DNA of 7,463 nt from an uncultured Eubacteriales bacterium (GTDB taxonomy: Bacteria > Bacillota > Clostridia > Christensenellales > Borkfalkiaceae): NCBI GenBank assembly GCA_900548285.1, contig URKE01000066.1:1-7463 (forward strand), read 5' to 3'. The notes beneath the pieces were generated by a model. The model made no database searches. It saw only the letters and a program-made list of their open reading frames with translations, and had not been told where the DNA came from. The translations under genes and the position numbers were made by a program. Shown here piece after piece: positions 1 through 6,649 of this stretch. The stretch's first letter is position 1. Every line of letters starts with the position of its first letter.

Positions 1-2
1 AA

Positions 3-2429
3 GGTATCTCGACGCACTTTGACGGTATGCACTTAAATACCGATTTTATCGCAAAGCTGTATGCGTTATACGGCGAAGAGCGTATGAATTACGTTCTTGC
101 AAGCACCGTGCAGATGTCGGAGAGCGACGGCAGATTCAATCCCGATAATAAAGCGTGGGCAAAGGGAATTTCCGTCAATAACAGCGACGAGGACAGGAGA
201 AAGTTCTACGTTACATCGCACCCGGCGTTGCTCGACGGATTTATTACGGCTTATAGAAAATACGTTAAAGAATTCAAAGAACAATTAGACAAGGAGGACA
301 AAACATTGAGCGATTTTACGAAAGTAACCGCAAGGGGAGATAAAGTCGTAAGCATCTCGAAAGACATAAACGGCAGAGATATTGCGATCATCGACCGCAC
401 GGCGAGAGAAAACGGAGATTATACCGTAGCAATCGGCTACCATATCGAAACGGGCGATTGGGAACAAGGCAGATACGGCTTTGAAACGCAGAAAGCGGCG
501 GAAGAGTGGCGAGAGAAAGAGTATTCCGCAGATACGAAGCCGAAAGCCTTATATACGAAAATCAAAGTGGCGAGCGACGCGTTTATTAAACGGTCGGGCA
601 TGGGCAGCGTGTTCAGAATGCCGGAAAAAGGCGAGTATGCGGGCTTTGCCTACTTTATGTTCAACGACAAAATCAAACCGTCAAGGCAGATTGCGGACTT
701 AAAGAGCGATTCGCAGGAACTCTGCTACGAATTGTCCGTAAGGGATAACGCGGAGATCGATATTTTCAAACGCCGCGGCGACGACGAAGAAGTCGTTACG
801 CTTACCGCGGAAGAGTTTAAAAAGGCTGTAGACGGCACGACGAATAAGGACTACGAAACAAGCAGAAACGATGATACGAAGTGGTTTGCTGCGAGCATTC
901 CGCAGGAAGCGTTCAGAAGAGAATACGACAACAGTATGCTGTTCGTTTTGCCGAATAAGGACGATTTCGGCGGTATGACGTATTTCATTCCGAGCGTGTT
1001 CGTCGGGGAAGATAAAAACAGTGATGACGGACGAATCGAGATCCGCTTGCCGCAGGATTTTGTGGTAAAAGCGCAGACGCGCGGCGGCGAGAAGAAGATT
1101 GAACTTACCGCCTACGATTTTTGCAAACTGACGGATAAGACAACCGCCGAGGACTATAAACGTCTGAAAACCGAAACCGTTACGGAAAACGAAACGGAAT
1201 GGAATCACGTTTCCGTTCCCGAAAAAGCGAGAATCGCGACCTTCGAGGATAGCACGTTATTCCGAATGCCCGACGGCGAATACGGCGATTACACCTACTA
1301 TTTGCCGAATAAATGCGTGAAAGATAACGAAGAGAACGGCACAATCCGTTTAAGTCTACATAACGATTACAAGGTGCGCCTTACGAACAATAAAGGTGAG
1401 GAAAAGAAAACGGCGGAACTTTCGGCAAAGGATTTTTGCGAGGAAGTCAGAGGGAAAGACGCAGGCGCATACGGCGCAGACTACAAACGACCGAGCGAGG
1501 AAGCGAAAACCGCTTTTGCCGAAAGAGAAAAAGCGTTGCGCGACTTTGTTCCGGACGAAATGAAAGCGCGTAAGAATTGGGTTGCCGTTAAAACGTGGAA
1601 GAGTGCCGAAAAGGACAAACTCAGCAAACGCCCGATCGATTGCAATACGGGGAATTACGCCGAAAGCGATAATCCCGAAACGTGGACGACTTTCGATAAA
1701 GCGTTGGAATACGTCCGCGAACACGGCGGAACGACCATTGCTTATGCGCTTGACGGCAAAGATAAGGTTTCCTGCGTGGATATAGACCGCTGCTTCGATG
1801 AAAACGGCGAACTGTCCGAAACGGCAAAAGAAGCGTTGAAGCGAAGCGGCGCAACTTATGCGGAAAAATCTGTCAGCGGTAACGGCTTGCATATTTTCGG
1901 CAAGACGGACGGTATGGATTTACGTACTTTCTCAAAAGGCGGCGACTTGGAATTTTACCAAAAGGAACAGTTTATAGCGATGACGGGAGACGGCGCAAAA
2001 ACGAAAGACCTTGTAAACTTCGATACCTGCGGAATGAAACCGTATTTAGAGAGTAAATGCGAAAAGCGTATCGAGTGGAAAGGCGTATGCAAGGGCGAGA
2101 ACGGACTTTCTTCGATGTCGGATAAAGACGTCGTGGAAAAGGCGAGAGAGGCGAAGAACGGAGATAAGTTCAAGCGGCTTTATGCGGGCGAAGATTTGCA
2201 GAATAATCACAGTAATTCGGATATGAGCCTTATGAACATTCTTGCCTATTGGTGCAACGGCGATAAAGAACAGATGCTTCGTATTTTCGCAACGAGCGGA
2301 CTGTTTCGTTCGAACAAATCCGCCGATTATTACGAGCATACGGCAATCAAGGCATTGCGCGAAATACCCGTTAAATCGACCTATACGCCGACTATTCCGA
2401 AAAACAACGGCGGCAACGGAAAGAGATAA
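3..2429 (+). CDS. DUF3849 / PrimPol-like primase multidomain protein, 5' partial
   Basis: Likely a DNA primase or polymerase of a mobile element. The frame is open to the window edge. The codons before the first ATG (position 27) read GISTHFDG and continue a DUF3849 domain, and no ribosome binding site precedes that ATG, so the true start lies upstream. Residues below count from that Met. Residues 1-95 are the end of DUF3849 (RMNYVLASTVQ, DGRFN, WAKGI). About 100-170 is an unassigned segment. About 176-280, 286-390 and 392-495 are three tandem copies of one module. About 505-660 is an AEP/PrimPol core with motif I VDIDRC (D585, D587), motif II SGNGLH (H622) and motif III LEFYQKEQFIAMTG (E642). 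About 694-795 resembles the helix-bundle domain of NrS-1-type polymerases. No helicase domain follows, unlike full-length NrS-1-type enzymes. Domain calls are from family memory. Priming activity is inferred from intact-looking motifs. Confidence 0.8.
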   Translation, partial: GISTHFDGMHLNTDFIAKLYALYGEERMNYVLASTVQMSESDGRFNPDNKAWAKGISVNNSDEDRRKFYVTSHPALLDGFITAYRKYVKEFKEQLDKEDKTLSDFTKVTARGDKVVSISKDINGRDIAIIDRTARENGDYTVAIGYHIETGDWEQGRYGFETQKAAEEWREKEYSADTKPKALYTKIKVASDAFIKRSGMGSVFRMPEKGEYAGFAYFMFNDKIKPSRQIADLKSDSQELCYELSVRDNAEIDIFKRRGDDEEVVTLTAEEFKKAVDGTTNKDYETSRNDDTKWFAASIPQEAFRREYDNSMLFVLPNKDDFGGMTYFIPSVFVGEDKNSDDGRIEIRLPQDFVVKAQTRGGEKKIELTAYDFCKLTDKTTAEDYKRLKTETVTENETEWNHVSVPEKARIATFEDSTLFRMPDGEYGDYTYYLPNKCVKDNEENGTIRLSLHNDYKVRLTNNKGEEKKTAELSAKDFCEEVRGKDAGAYGADYKRPSEEAKTAFAEREKALRDFVPDEMKARKNWVAVKTWKSAEKDKLSKRPIDCNTGNYAESDNPETWTTFDKALEYVREHGGTTIAYALDGKDKVSCVDIDRCFDENGELSETAKEALKRSGATYAEKSVSGNGLHIFGKTDGMDLRTFSKGGDLEFYQKEQFIAMTGDGAKTKDLVNFDTCGMKPYLESKCEKRIEWKGVCKGENGLSSMSDKDVVEKAREAKNGDKFKRLYAGEDLQNNHSNSDMSLMNILAYWCNGDKEQMLRIFATSGLFRSNKSADYYEHTAIKALREIPVKSTYTPTIPKNNGGNGKR
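552..1511 (+). repeat. Three tandem ~105-residue protein modules within the primase-like gene
   Basis: Three successive segments begin near positions 552, 882 and 1200 (residues 176, 286, 392) and align by eye. Each has a hydrophobic-aromatic core (GSVFRMPEKGEYAGFAYF; SMLFVLPNKDDFGGMTYF; STLFRMPDGEYGDYTYY). Each ends in a similar segment (LTAEEFKKA; LTAYDFCKL; LSAKDFCEE) followed by DY and a basic residue or Glu. The copies have diverged considerably at protein level, so this is an old duplication rather than a recent DNA repeat. Function unknown. Confidence 0.7.
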
Positions 2430-2437
2430 AGAGTATA

Positions 2438-2466
2438 GAAAAAGGCTACGGCGTGTAGCCGTAGCC
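2438..2466 (-). terminator. Intrinsic terminator of the minus-strand cassette
   Basis: A perfect 9-bp inverted repeat (GGCTACGGC at 2444-2452, GCCGTAGCC at 2458-2466) has a 5-base loop. Read on the minus strand, the stem follows the stop codon of the TOPRIM-like gene by about ten bases and is followed by TTTTTCT, a classic Rho-independent arrangement. On the plus strand the bases after the stem are A-rich rather than T-rich, so it is a poor terminator for the primase-like gene that ends at 2429. Confidence 0.8.
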
Positions 2467-2476
2467 AAAAGAAAAA

Positions 2477-3007
2477 CTATTTCAATAAGTCGAACAAATA
2501 TCCTTCGTCGGACTTGTGCTTTCCGTGGGTGCGATGGTATTCGGTAATAGCGGAAGTTAAAAGGTCTATGCGGTCTTGAAAATAGTCTTCGTAAAACGCA
2601 GTAGAATTGTCGTATTTCTTGCGATTATATACGACGTTTTGTTTGCAGAAGTCTTTCGGCTTTTTCTTAGCCTTAACTTTTTCAAATTCGGATACTTTGT
2701 TTTCCGCAATGATAAGCAACATTTCAAGTTCCGGCTTCGTGCAGAATTTCGCTTGGGATTTGATGGATAAAAGCAATTCTTTAGGGATTTTCAATGAATC
2801 CGTCATTTTGTCCCCGATCCGATAAATCGCAATCTCGCCGTGATATGCGTCAAGCGCGGGTTTTAATTGCGGCGAGGTGAGCTGACGAGCGTGAAAGGGG
2901 CGCATATCGAGCAAATCGTCGCGTGTGAACTTTAATTTGCCGTTATCGAGCAAAAGATTTATGATTTTCAGTTCGTTCGGACCTTCGCACATTATAAGGA
3001 TTTTCAT
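2477..3007 (-). CDS. TOPRIM-like protein, second gene of ATPase/TOPRIM cassette
   Basis: A 176-residue protein, probably the nuclease or effector partner of the ATPase encoded just upstream. Visible motifs: N-terminal strand plus acidic loop MKILIMCEGPNE (E8, E12), then IYRIGDKMTD (D66, D70), then KPELEMLL (E93, E95). This spacing of acidic residues recalls the small TOPRIM-type folds of RloB, DUF4435 and DUF4276 proteins, but no family is recognised with certainty and the second motif is not a clean DxD. The C-terminal half is Lys-rich. Its ATG overlaps the ATPase stop in an ATGA (3004-3007), and AAGGAG (3016-3021) sits 8 bases ahead, so translation is probably coupled. By analogy with the AriA-AriB (PARIS) and AbiL pairs it may act in abortive infection. 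That role is inference. Confidence 0.6.
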   Translation of the reverse strand: MKILIMCEGPNELKIINLLLDNGKLKFTRDDLLDMRPFHARQLTSPQLKPALDAYHGEIAIYRIGDKMTDSLKIPKELLLSIKSQAKFCTKPELEMLLIIAENKVSEFEKVKAKKKPKDFCKQNVVYNRKKYDNSTAFYEDYFQDRIDLLTSAITEYHRTHGKHKSDEGYLFDLLK

Positions 3008-4122
3008 TTCAAAAACTCCTTCTTAATGTTCATAAGGTCGTCGTAGTTGACGGAAGTCTTAAATGCGTCGTTATAAAACTGACGGCTCTTTGAAAGTTCT
3101 ACGCGAATATCAAAGTTCTCGTACATATTCTCGGCAACGATTTTTTTATCCGCACGGCAAACCCAGATATTGTCCTGACGATTGAACAAATCGAGCAGTT
3201 CGCAATAATGTGTGGAGAAATAGAGCGTGGCGTTGAACTTGTTGACAGATTTATCCTTATACAGATTGATGATATTTTCGACGAGCGTTTTGTGAAAATG
3301 GTTTTCTATTTCATCGATGATAAGGTCGAATCCGTATTTAAGCGATGCGATGACGGTAACGTAAAGAAGTAATCCTTTGGTTGTGCCGCTCGATAAAAAG
3401 TGGACGAGTTCCTTATTCGAAACAATCTTTTTGCCCGAGGCAAGAGAAAGTTCGTAATTGTGTTCGTCGAGCATCGTGAGACCTTTTACGTTTTCATCGA
3501 ATAAGTGTAAGACTTTTGCTAACACGGAAGGGGATAACTTATACAGTTTCAGCGCATTGAACATTAAGCGATAGGTGTTTGCGCCTTCGCCGTCCGAATT
3601 AAAATATATGGCTCGCGTTTCTTTCTTCTTTAATACGAAAAACACGATAGACGTATCTTCGGGCAAAATGCCGATATTTTCGACTGGGACAAAATCGTCG
3701 TCTGAGAAAATCGTTTTCGCTTTGGACTTATAGTAGACCTTTTCGAGAAGTTGCTGATTAGAAAACGTCGCCTTATCGTTTAAGGTTTGCGATGACGAAA
3801 TATCGGTGGAATACTTATAGATTTTCCCTTCGTGATAGAAAAACAGGGTTAAGTGAATTCCGTCATAAGAATAATTTTTATCTTCGAGCGAAAAGTTGCC
3901 GAGTATGGAATAAGCGCAATCGAGAAGATCAAGGAAAGAAGTTTTACCGGAAGCGTTTTTTCCGATAAACGCGACGGTGTTATATACGAATAAGCCGTCT
4001 GCGATTTCCTGAAGCTCGTATTCTTTATCTTCGGTTGTTTTCTTGGATTTGGCTGTGAAGTCGAGTACGCAATCGTTTTGAATGTTTTTGAAGCCCGAGG
4101 CTTTGACGTAAAGCAATTTCAT
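3004..4122 (-). CDS. AAA_15/AAA_21 OLD-like ATPase, first gene of ATPase/TOPRIM cassette
   Basis: A 372-residue ATP-binding protein of the ABC/OLD/SMC-like class. Motifs in order: Walker A GKNASGKT (54-61), signature-like LSSGTTKG (243-250), Walker B LIIDEIENHFH (D270, E271), and switch histidine FSTHY (His near 305). The short insert between Walker A and the signature leaves no room for a long coiled coil, and there is no TOPRIM domain in the same chain. The start chosen is ATG at 4122 (MKLLYVKASGF, a typical N-terminus for this family), because GGAGG (4131-4135) lies 8 bases ahead. An in-frame GTG at 4152 would lie upstream of the promoter -10 and has no binding site. Such ATPases act as sensors in two-gene defence systems such as PARIS. 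The sensor role here is inferred from the partner gene. Confidence 0.8.
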   Translation of the reverse strand: MKLLYVKASGFKNIQNDCVLDFTAKSKKTTEDKEYELQEIADGLFVYNTVAFIGKNASGKTSFLDLLDCAYSILGNFSLEDKNYSYDGIHLTLFFYHEGKIYKYSTDISSSQTLNDKATFSNQQLLEKVYYKSKAKTIFSDDDFVPVENIGILPEDTSIVFFVLKKKETRAIYFNSDGEGANTYRLMFNALKLYKLSPSVLAKVLHLFDENVKGLTMLDEHNYELSLASGKKIVSNKELVHFLSSGTTKGLLLYVTVIASLKYGFDLIIDEIENHFHKTLVENIINLYKDKSVNKFNATLYFSTHYCELLDLFNRQDNIWVCRADKKIVAENMYENFDIRVELSKSRQFYNDAFKTSVNYDDLMNIKKEFLK

Positions 4123-4130
4123 GTTCTTTA

Positions 4131-4135
4131 CCTCC
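4131..4135 (-). promoter_or_regulatory. Ribosome binding site of the ATPase gene
   Basis: GGAGG on the minus strand, 8 bases ahead of ATG 4122. It decides the start: the longer in-frame GTG at 4152 has no comparable site. Confidence 0.8.
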
Positions 4136-4143
4136 GTGCTTAT

Positions 4144-4172
4144 ATTATACACGATAAAACGAAAATAAACAA
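4144..4172 (-). promoter_or_regulatory. Sigma-A type promoter of the ATPase/TOPRIM cassette
   Basis: On the minus strand a perfect TATAAT -10 (4144-4149) is separated by exactly 17 bases from TTGTTT (4167-4172), a weak -35. Transcription would begin near 4137, leaving a leader of only about 15 bases that carries little besides the ribosome binding site. The -35 is one arm of a perfect 6-bp inverted repeat (AAACAA 4167-4172, TTGTTT 4178-4183, 5-base gap), a possible operator. Confidence 0.65.
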
Positions 4173-4177
4173 GTATT

Positions 4178-4336
4178 TTGTTTGAGATTTTATGAAAAAT
4201 ATTTTTGAGACGGTTTTATAAGAAGATAAAACAGAAATTTCGACAAAATTAAACGAGGGTAAAGTGAGGTAAAAGACTGATTTGAAGGGTTTTTAAAATA
4301 GTAAAAACACAAAAAAATTTTTTCAGGAGGTAAAAA
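4178..4336. promoter_or_regulatory. Divergent AT-rich control region with short repeats
   Basis: This segment lies between the minus-strand cassette promoter and the plus-strand operon. It holds a direct repeat TTTGAGA followed shortly by TTTTAT (4181-4193 and 4204-4219). It also holds a 7-bp inverted repeat, GTTTTAT (4213-4219) and ATAAAAC (4226-4232), and a second GATAAAAC at 4153-4160 matching 4225-4232. GAGGGTAAA and GAGGTAAA occur in near tandem around 4255-4273, and an A7T6 tract lies at 4311-4323. No convincing plus-strand promoter is visible (TAAAAT at 4294 has no -35), although one is expected here for the ArdC-like operon. Confidence 0.4.
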
Positions 4337-4480
4337 ATGAAGAAAAAGAGCATACGGGATACTCCCGTAATCGTAATTCCGAAAGGGTACACGATAGACG
4401 ACCTGATGGATTTCGACGACGATGGGTACGAGAACGGCGAGCCGGCCAGGTGCGAGGAGGTGAAAGTTGTCTTTGAATAG
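4337..4480 (+). CDS. Small acidic hypothetical protein (47 aa)
   Basis: This 47-residue protein begins MKKKSIRDTPVIVIPKGY and contains the acidic run DDLMDFDDDGYENGE. It has no family I recognise. Evidence that it is real: a strong AGGAGG (4325-4330) six bases before the ATG, and codon use like its neighbours. Its 3' end carries the next gene's ribosome binding site and overlaps that gene by 14 bases, so the two are probably translationally coupled. Many operons of conjugative elements carry a short leader-like gene of this sort ahead of ArdC-type proteins. A regulatory or accessory role is possible, but nothing in the sequence demonstrates one. Confidence 0.7.
   Translation: MKKKSIRDTPVIVIPKGYTIDDLMDFDDDGYENGEPARCEEVKVVFE
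4454..4460 (+). promoter_or_regulatory. Ribosome binding site fixing the TTG start of the ArdC-like gene
   Basis: GAGGAGG lies inside the preceding small gene, six bases before TTG 4467. It supports a TTG start for the ArdC-like protein. Confidence 0.75.
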
Positions 4481-6134
4481 TGAAGAAAAGAATACGGCGT
4501 ATGAGAAACTTACGCCGCAGAGAAAACAACTCGTTGATAAGGTAATGGAAAACCTTGAAAAAGGCAATCTCTTTTGGACGCAAGGTTGGGTATCGTCGGG
4601 CGCGCCGGAGTCGGCAATTACAGGCAAGAAATATCGTGGAATCAACAACCTTTTTCTCTCGCTTATTGCAATGAGCGAGAACTACGGAGATAACCGTTGG
4701 GCGACCTTCAAGCAAATGGAAGAAAAGGGCTGGACGTTCAAAAAGGACGAAGAGGGCAAAAGTGCGGCAAAAGGCAAGGGCGCAACCGTCGAATACTACG
4801 AAATGCGCGACAAAGAAACGAAAAAGCGTTTCGATAGAAGCGTATTGGACGGCATGACTGCGAGCGAACAGCAGGAATACATGGATAAAAACGTGTATTG
4901 GTTGAGGAAGTTCTACCGCGTGTTCAACTGCTCGTTGATGGACGGCGTTCCGGCCAAGGAAAAACCACTAATCGATATAAACGACCGAAACGAGCGAGCC
5001 GAAGCGATTCTTTCGTATTGGGATCAGAACGAATCGAAAATCGTATACGGTGGCAGTCAGGCGTATTACAAGGCGAGTAACGACGAAGTGCATTTGCCTA
5101 AGCGTGCGGACTTTAAGAGTATGCAGGAATTTTACTCGACGGCGCTGCACGAAATCGGGCATAGCACGGGACACGAAACAAGACTGAACCGAGATTTGTC
5201 GGGCGGATTCGGGAGCGAGAAATACGCAATGGAAGAACTCCGCGCCGAAATCGCGTCTATCTTTATGGAACAGGACGTTGGTATCGAAGCGAGCGAAGGC
5301 AGGCTTCAGAACAACGCGGCGTATTTGCAGTCGTGGAAAGAAGAAATCAAGGAGAACCCGAACGCTTTGTTTACGGCGATTACCGACGCGGACAAAATCG
5401 CGAAATACGTTTCGGAAAGAGAAAGAGCGTATCGGAGAGTGAACGACGTGCAATATTACGCAATTATCGAGGAAACGAACGCTTATTCCGAGCAGGTGTA
5501 TAAATGCTGTATCTGCGACGAAGAGGGCGAGGTGAAGCCGCTTATCAATTACGCTTTTGCCGACCGCGAAGCCCTTGAAAAAGAGATAGATAAAGTTAAA
5601 GAACTCGATCTTTGGAAAGACAAGACCTTTGAAGAAGTGAGTATCGAAGAACTTAGAGAAAAAGTGAATACAGGCAAGGTAGAACAGGAGAAGTCAACGG
5701 AATACATAAAGCCGTCCGAACTTGTGGCGACGGAAGTTGCGGCGAAAGCCTTGCCCGTGAGTATGAAAGGGCGCGGTAGCGAAAGTCTGACAAGAATGAG
5801 CGACCGAGAAACGCTTGCAAGGGCGGAAGGGTATTACGCGAAAGACAGTAAATTCGCGGACTTATACGTCGGCAAAAACGTGATGAAAAATATTGAGCGG
5901 AGCGAGTCCGGACTGATGCTTCGGCTTGCGATGTTCTGCGGAAACGACGAGGAGCAACTGCTCCGTATCTTTAAGTCGTCGGGGCAATTCCGCGACGAAA
6001 AGCCGAACGCCTACTATATGAAACTTGCGAGCGAGAGTATGAAAACCATACGGGAAATGCGCGGTTCGATTGCCGCGGCACAAGAGAATAACGGTTTTAC
6101 GAAAGGCAAAATCGGTATCAATTCAAAAAGATAA
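4467..6134 (+). CDS. ArdC-like antirestriction protein with zincin domain and C-terminal helix-bundle domain
   Basis: A 555-residue protein expected to protect incoming element DNA from host restriction. The start is TTG, supported by GAGGAGG six bases ahead. About 10-155 is the ArdC N-terminal ssDNA-binding domain (QLVDKVMENLEKG, KYRGINNLFLS, WATFKQM, YRVFNCSLMDG). About 160-320 is the MPTase-PolyVal zincin-like metallopeptidase domain, with HEIGHSTGHETRLNR (H228, E229, H232) and downstream EELRAE (256-261), which would supply the third metal ligand. About 330-430 is an unassigned region with a CCIC cluster (C347, C348, C350). About 441-545 resembles the C-terminal helix-bundle domain of the upstream primase-like protein (MSD, LLRIF, SG-FR, YY). 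Typical ArdC proteins are near 300 residues, so this is a markedly extended form. Antirestriction activity is known for plasmid ArdC and inferred here. Confidence 0.85.
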   Translation: MSLNSEEKNTAYEKLTPQRKQLVDKVMENLEKGNLFWTQGWVSSGAPESAITGKKYRGINNLFLSLIAMSENYGDNRWATFKQMEEKGWTFKKDEEGKSAAKGKGATVEYYEMRDKETKKRFDRSVLDGMTASEQQEYMDKNVYWLRKFYRVFNCSLMDGVPAKEKPLIDINDRNERAEAILSYWDQNESKIVYGGSQAYYKASNDEVHLPKRADFKSMQEFYSTALHEIGHSTGHETRLNRDLSGGFGSEKYAMEELRAEIASIFMEQDVGIEASEGRLQNNAAYLQSWKEEIKENPNALFTAITDADKIAKYVSERERAYRRVNDVQYYAIIEETNAYSEQVYKCCICDEEGEVKPLINYAFADREALEKEIDKVKELDLWKDKTFEEVSIEELREKVNTGKVEQEKSTEYIKPSELVATEVAAKALPVSMKGRGSESLTRMSDRETLARAEGYYAKDSKFADLYVGKNVMKNIERSESGLMLRLAMFCGNDEEQLLRIFKSSGQFRDEKPNAYYMKLASESMKTIREMRGSIAAAQENNGFTKGKIGINSKR

Positions 6135-6166
6135 AAACAAATAAAAAAACAGGGAGTAAAAAAACA

Positions 6167-6532
6167 ATGAGAAACAAATTTTTCAAATTTAACGAGAACT
6201 ATGCAAAGGTCATCAAACATCTTGATGACAAACAGGCAGGGCAGTATGTAAAAGCCATTGCGGATTATGCTTTCGAGGGTAAGACTTACGCAGGCAAAGA
6301 CGCCGCCGTAAAAACGGCTTTCGTTTTTACGAAACAGCAGATAGACGAGGACAAATTTTATCGTGAAAAAGGCAAACTCGGCGGACAGAAAATCGCCGAA
6401 AGAAAACGCGAAACGGAAGAAGAAACCCCCATATTAAAATCGGTTATCGGAACTGTAATTGCAAGCGAATTATTGAGCGGTATGCTCGGTAAGCAAGACG
6501 AAGAACCTACCTTTGAGAAAAGTGACCACTGA
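6167..6532 (+). CDS. DUF6291 family protein
   Basis: A 121-residue protein with ATG at 6167 and AGGGAG (6151-6156) ten bases ahead. The N-terminal ~75 residues fit DUF6291: FFKFNENYAKVIKHL, then DKQAGQYVKAIADYA, a second hydrophobic helix with FVFTKQQIDED, and a basic KGKLGGQK. This domain is seen in phage and mobile-element proteins, often at the front of replication-related proteins with variable tails. Its biochemical role is not known to me. The tail ILKSVIGTVIASELLSGML is mildly hydrophobic but too weak to call a membrane segment. The TGA at 6530-6532 is the only stop in this frame before the next gene, so the protein may once have been longer or fused (see findings). Confidence 0.7.
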   Translation: MRNKFFKFNENYAKVIKHLDDKQAGQYVKAIADYAFEGKTYAGKDAAVKTAFVFTKQQIDEDKFYREKGKLGGQKIAERKRETEEETPILKSVIGTVIASELLSGMLGKQDEEPTFEKSDH

Positions 6533-6612
6533 AAAAATGTTGTTGCATTCTGCAAAAAAAGAACAAAGCAGGATAAAGAAAATCCCACAACGGGCTTTTC
6601 GACAACGGAAGC

Positions 6613-6629
6613 AAGCGGGATACCCGCTT
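6613..6629. repeat. Short hairpin before the RHH-like gene
   Basis: Perfect 7-bp inverted repeat AAGCGGG and CCCGCTT with a 3-base loop, ending 7 bases before the GGGAGG ribosome binding site of the next gene. There is no T-run after it, so it is not a simple terminator. It could modulate access to the ribosome binding site or be chance. Confidence 0.4.
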
Positions 6630-6636
6630 CTTCTTC

Positions 6637-6642
6637 GGGAGG
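6637..6642 (+). promoter_or_regulatory. Ribosome binding site for the GTG start at 6650
   Basis: GGGAGG seven bases before GTG 6650. It identifies the start of the RHH-like gene and shows that this gene can be translated independently of the preceding frame. Confidence 0.7.
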
Positions 6643-6649
6643 TAGAAAA

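Noticed and set aside
2046..2468. Minus-strand 140-residue frame across the end of the primase-like gene.
   Set aside because: It is antisense to a well-supported coding region, runs through the terminator hairpin, and has no recognisable domain or ribosome binding site.
4123..4152. Ten-residue N-terminal extension of the ATPase from GTG 4152.
   Set aside because: The GTG lies upstream of the -10 element and lacks a ribosome binding site, while ATG 4122 has GGAGG at proper spacing.
4311..4323. A7T6 tract as a terminator or origin element.
   Set aside because: It has no GC stem and no iterons beside it. It more likely is AT-rich leader sequence ahead of a ribosome binding site.
4323..4715. 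Minus-strand 130-residue frame over the small gene and the start of the ArdC-like gene.
   Set aside because: Arg-rich shadow of two plus-strand genes that have good ribosome binding sites.
6530..6532. TGA recoded as a sense codon (alternative genetic code).
   Set aside because: The ATPase gene ends at a TGA in a classic ATGA overlap, and no conserved Trp or Gly position in the other genes appears as TGA, so standard termination is the simpler reading.
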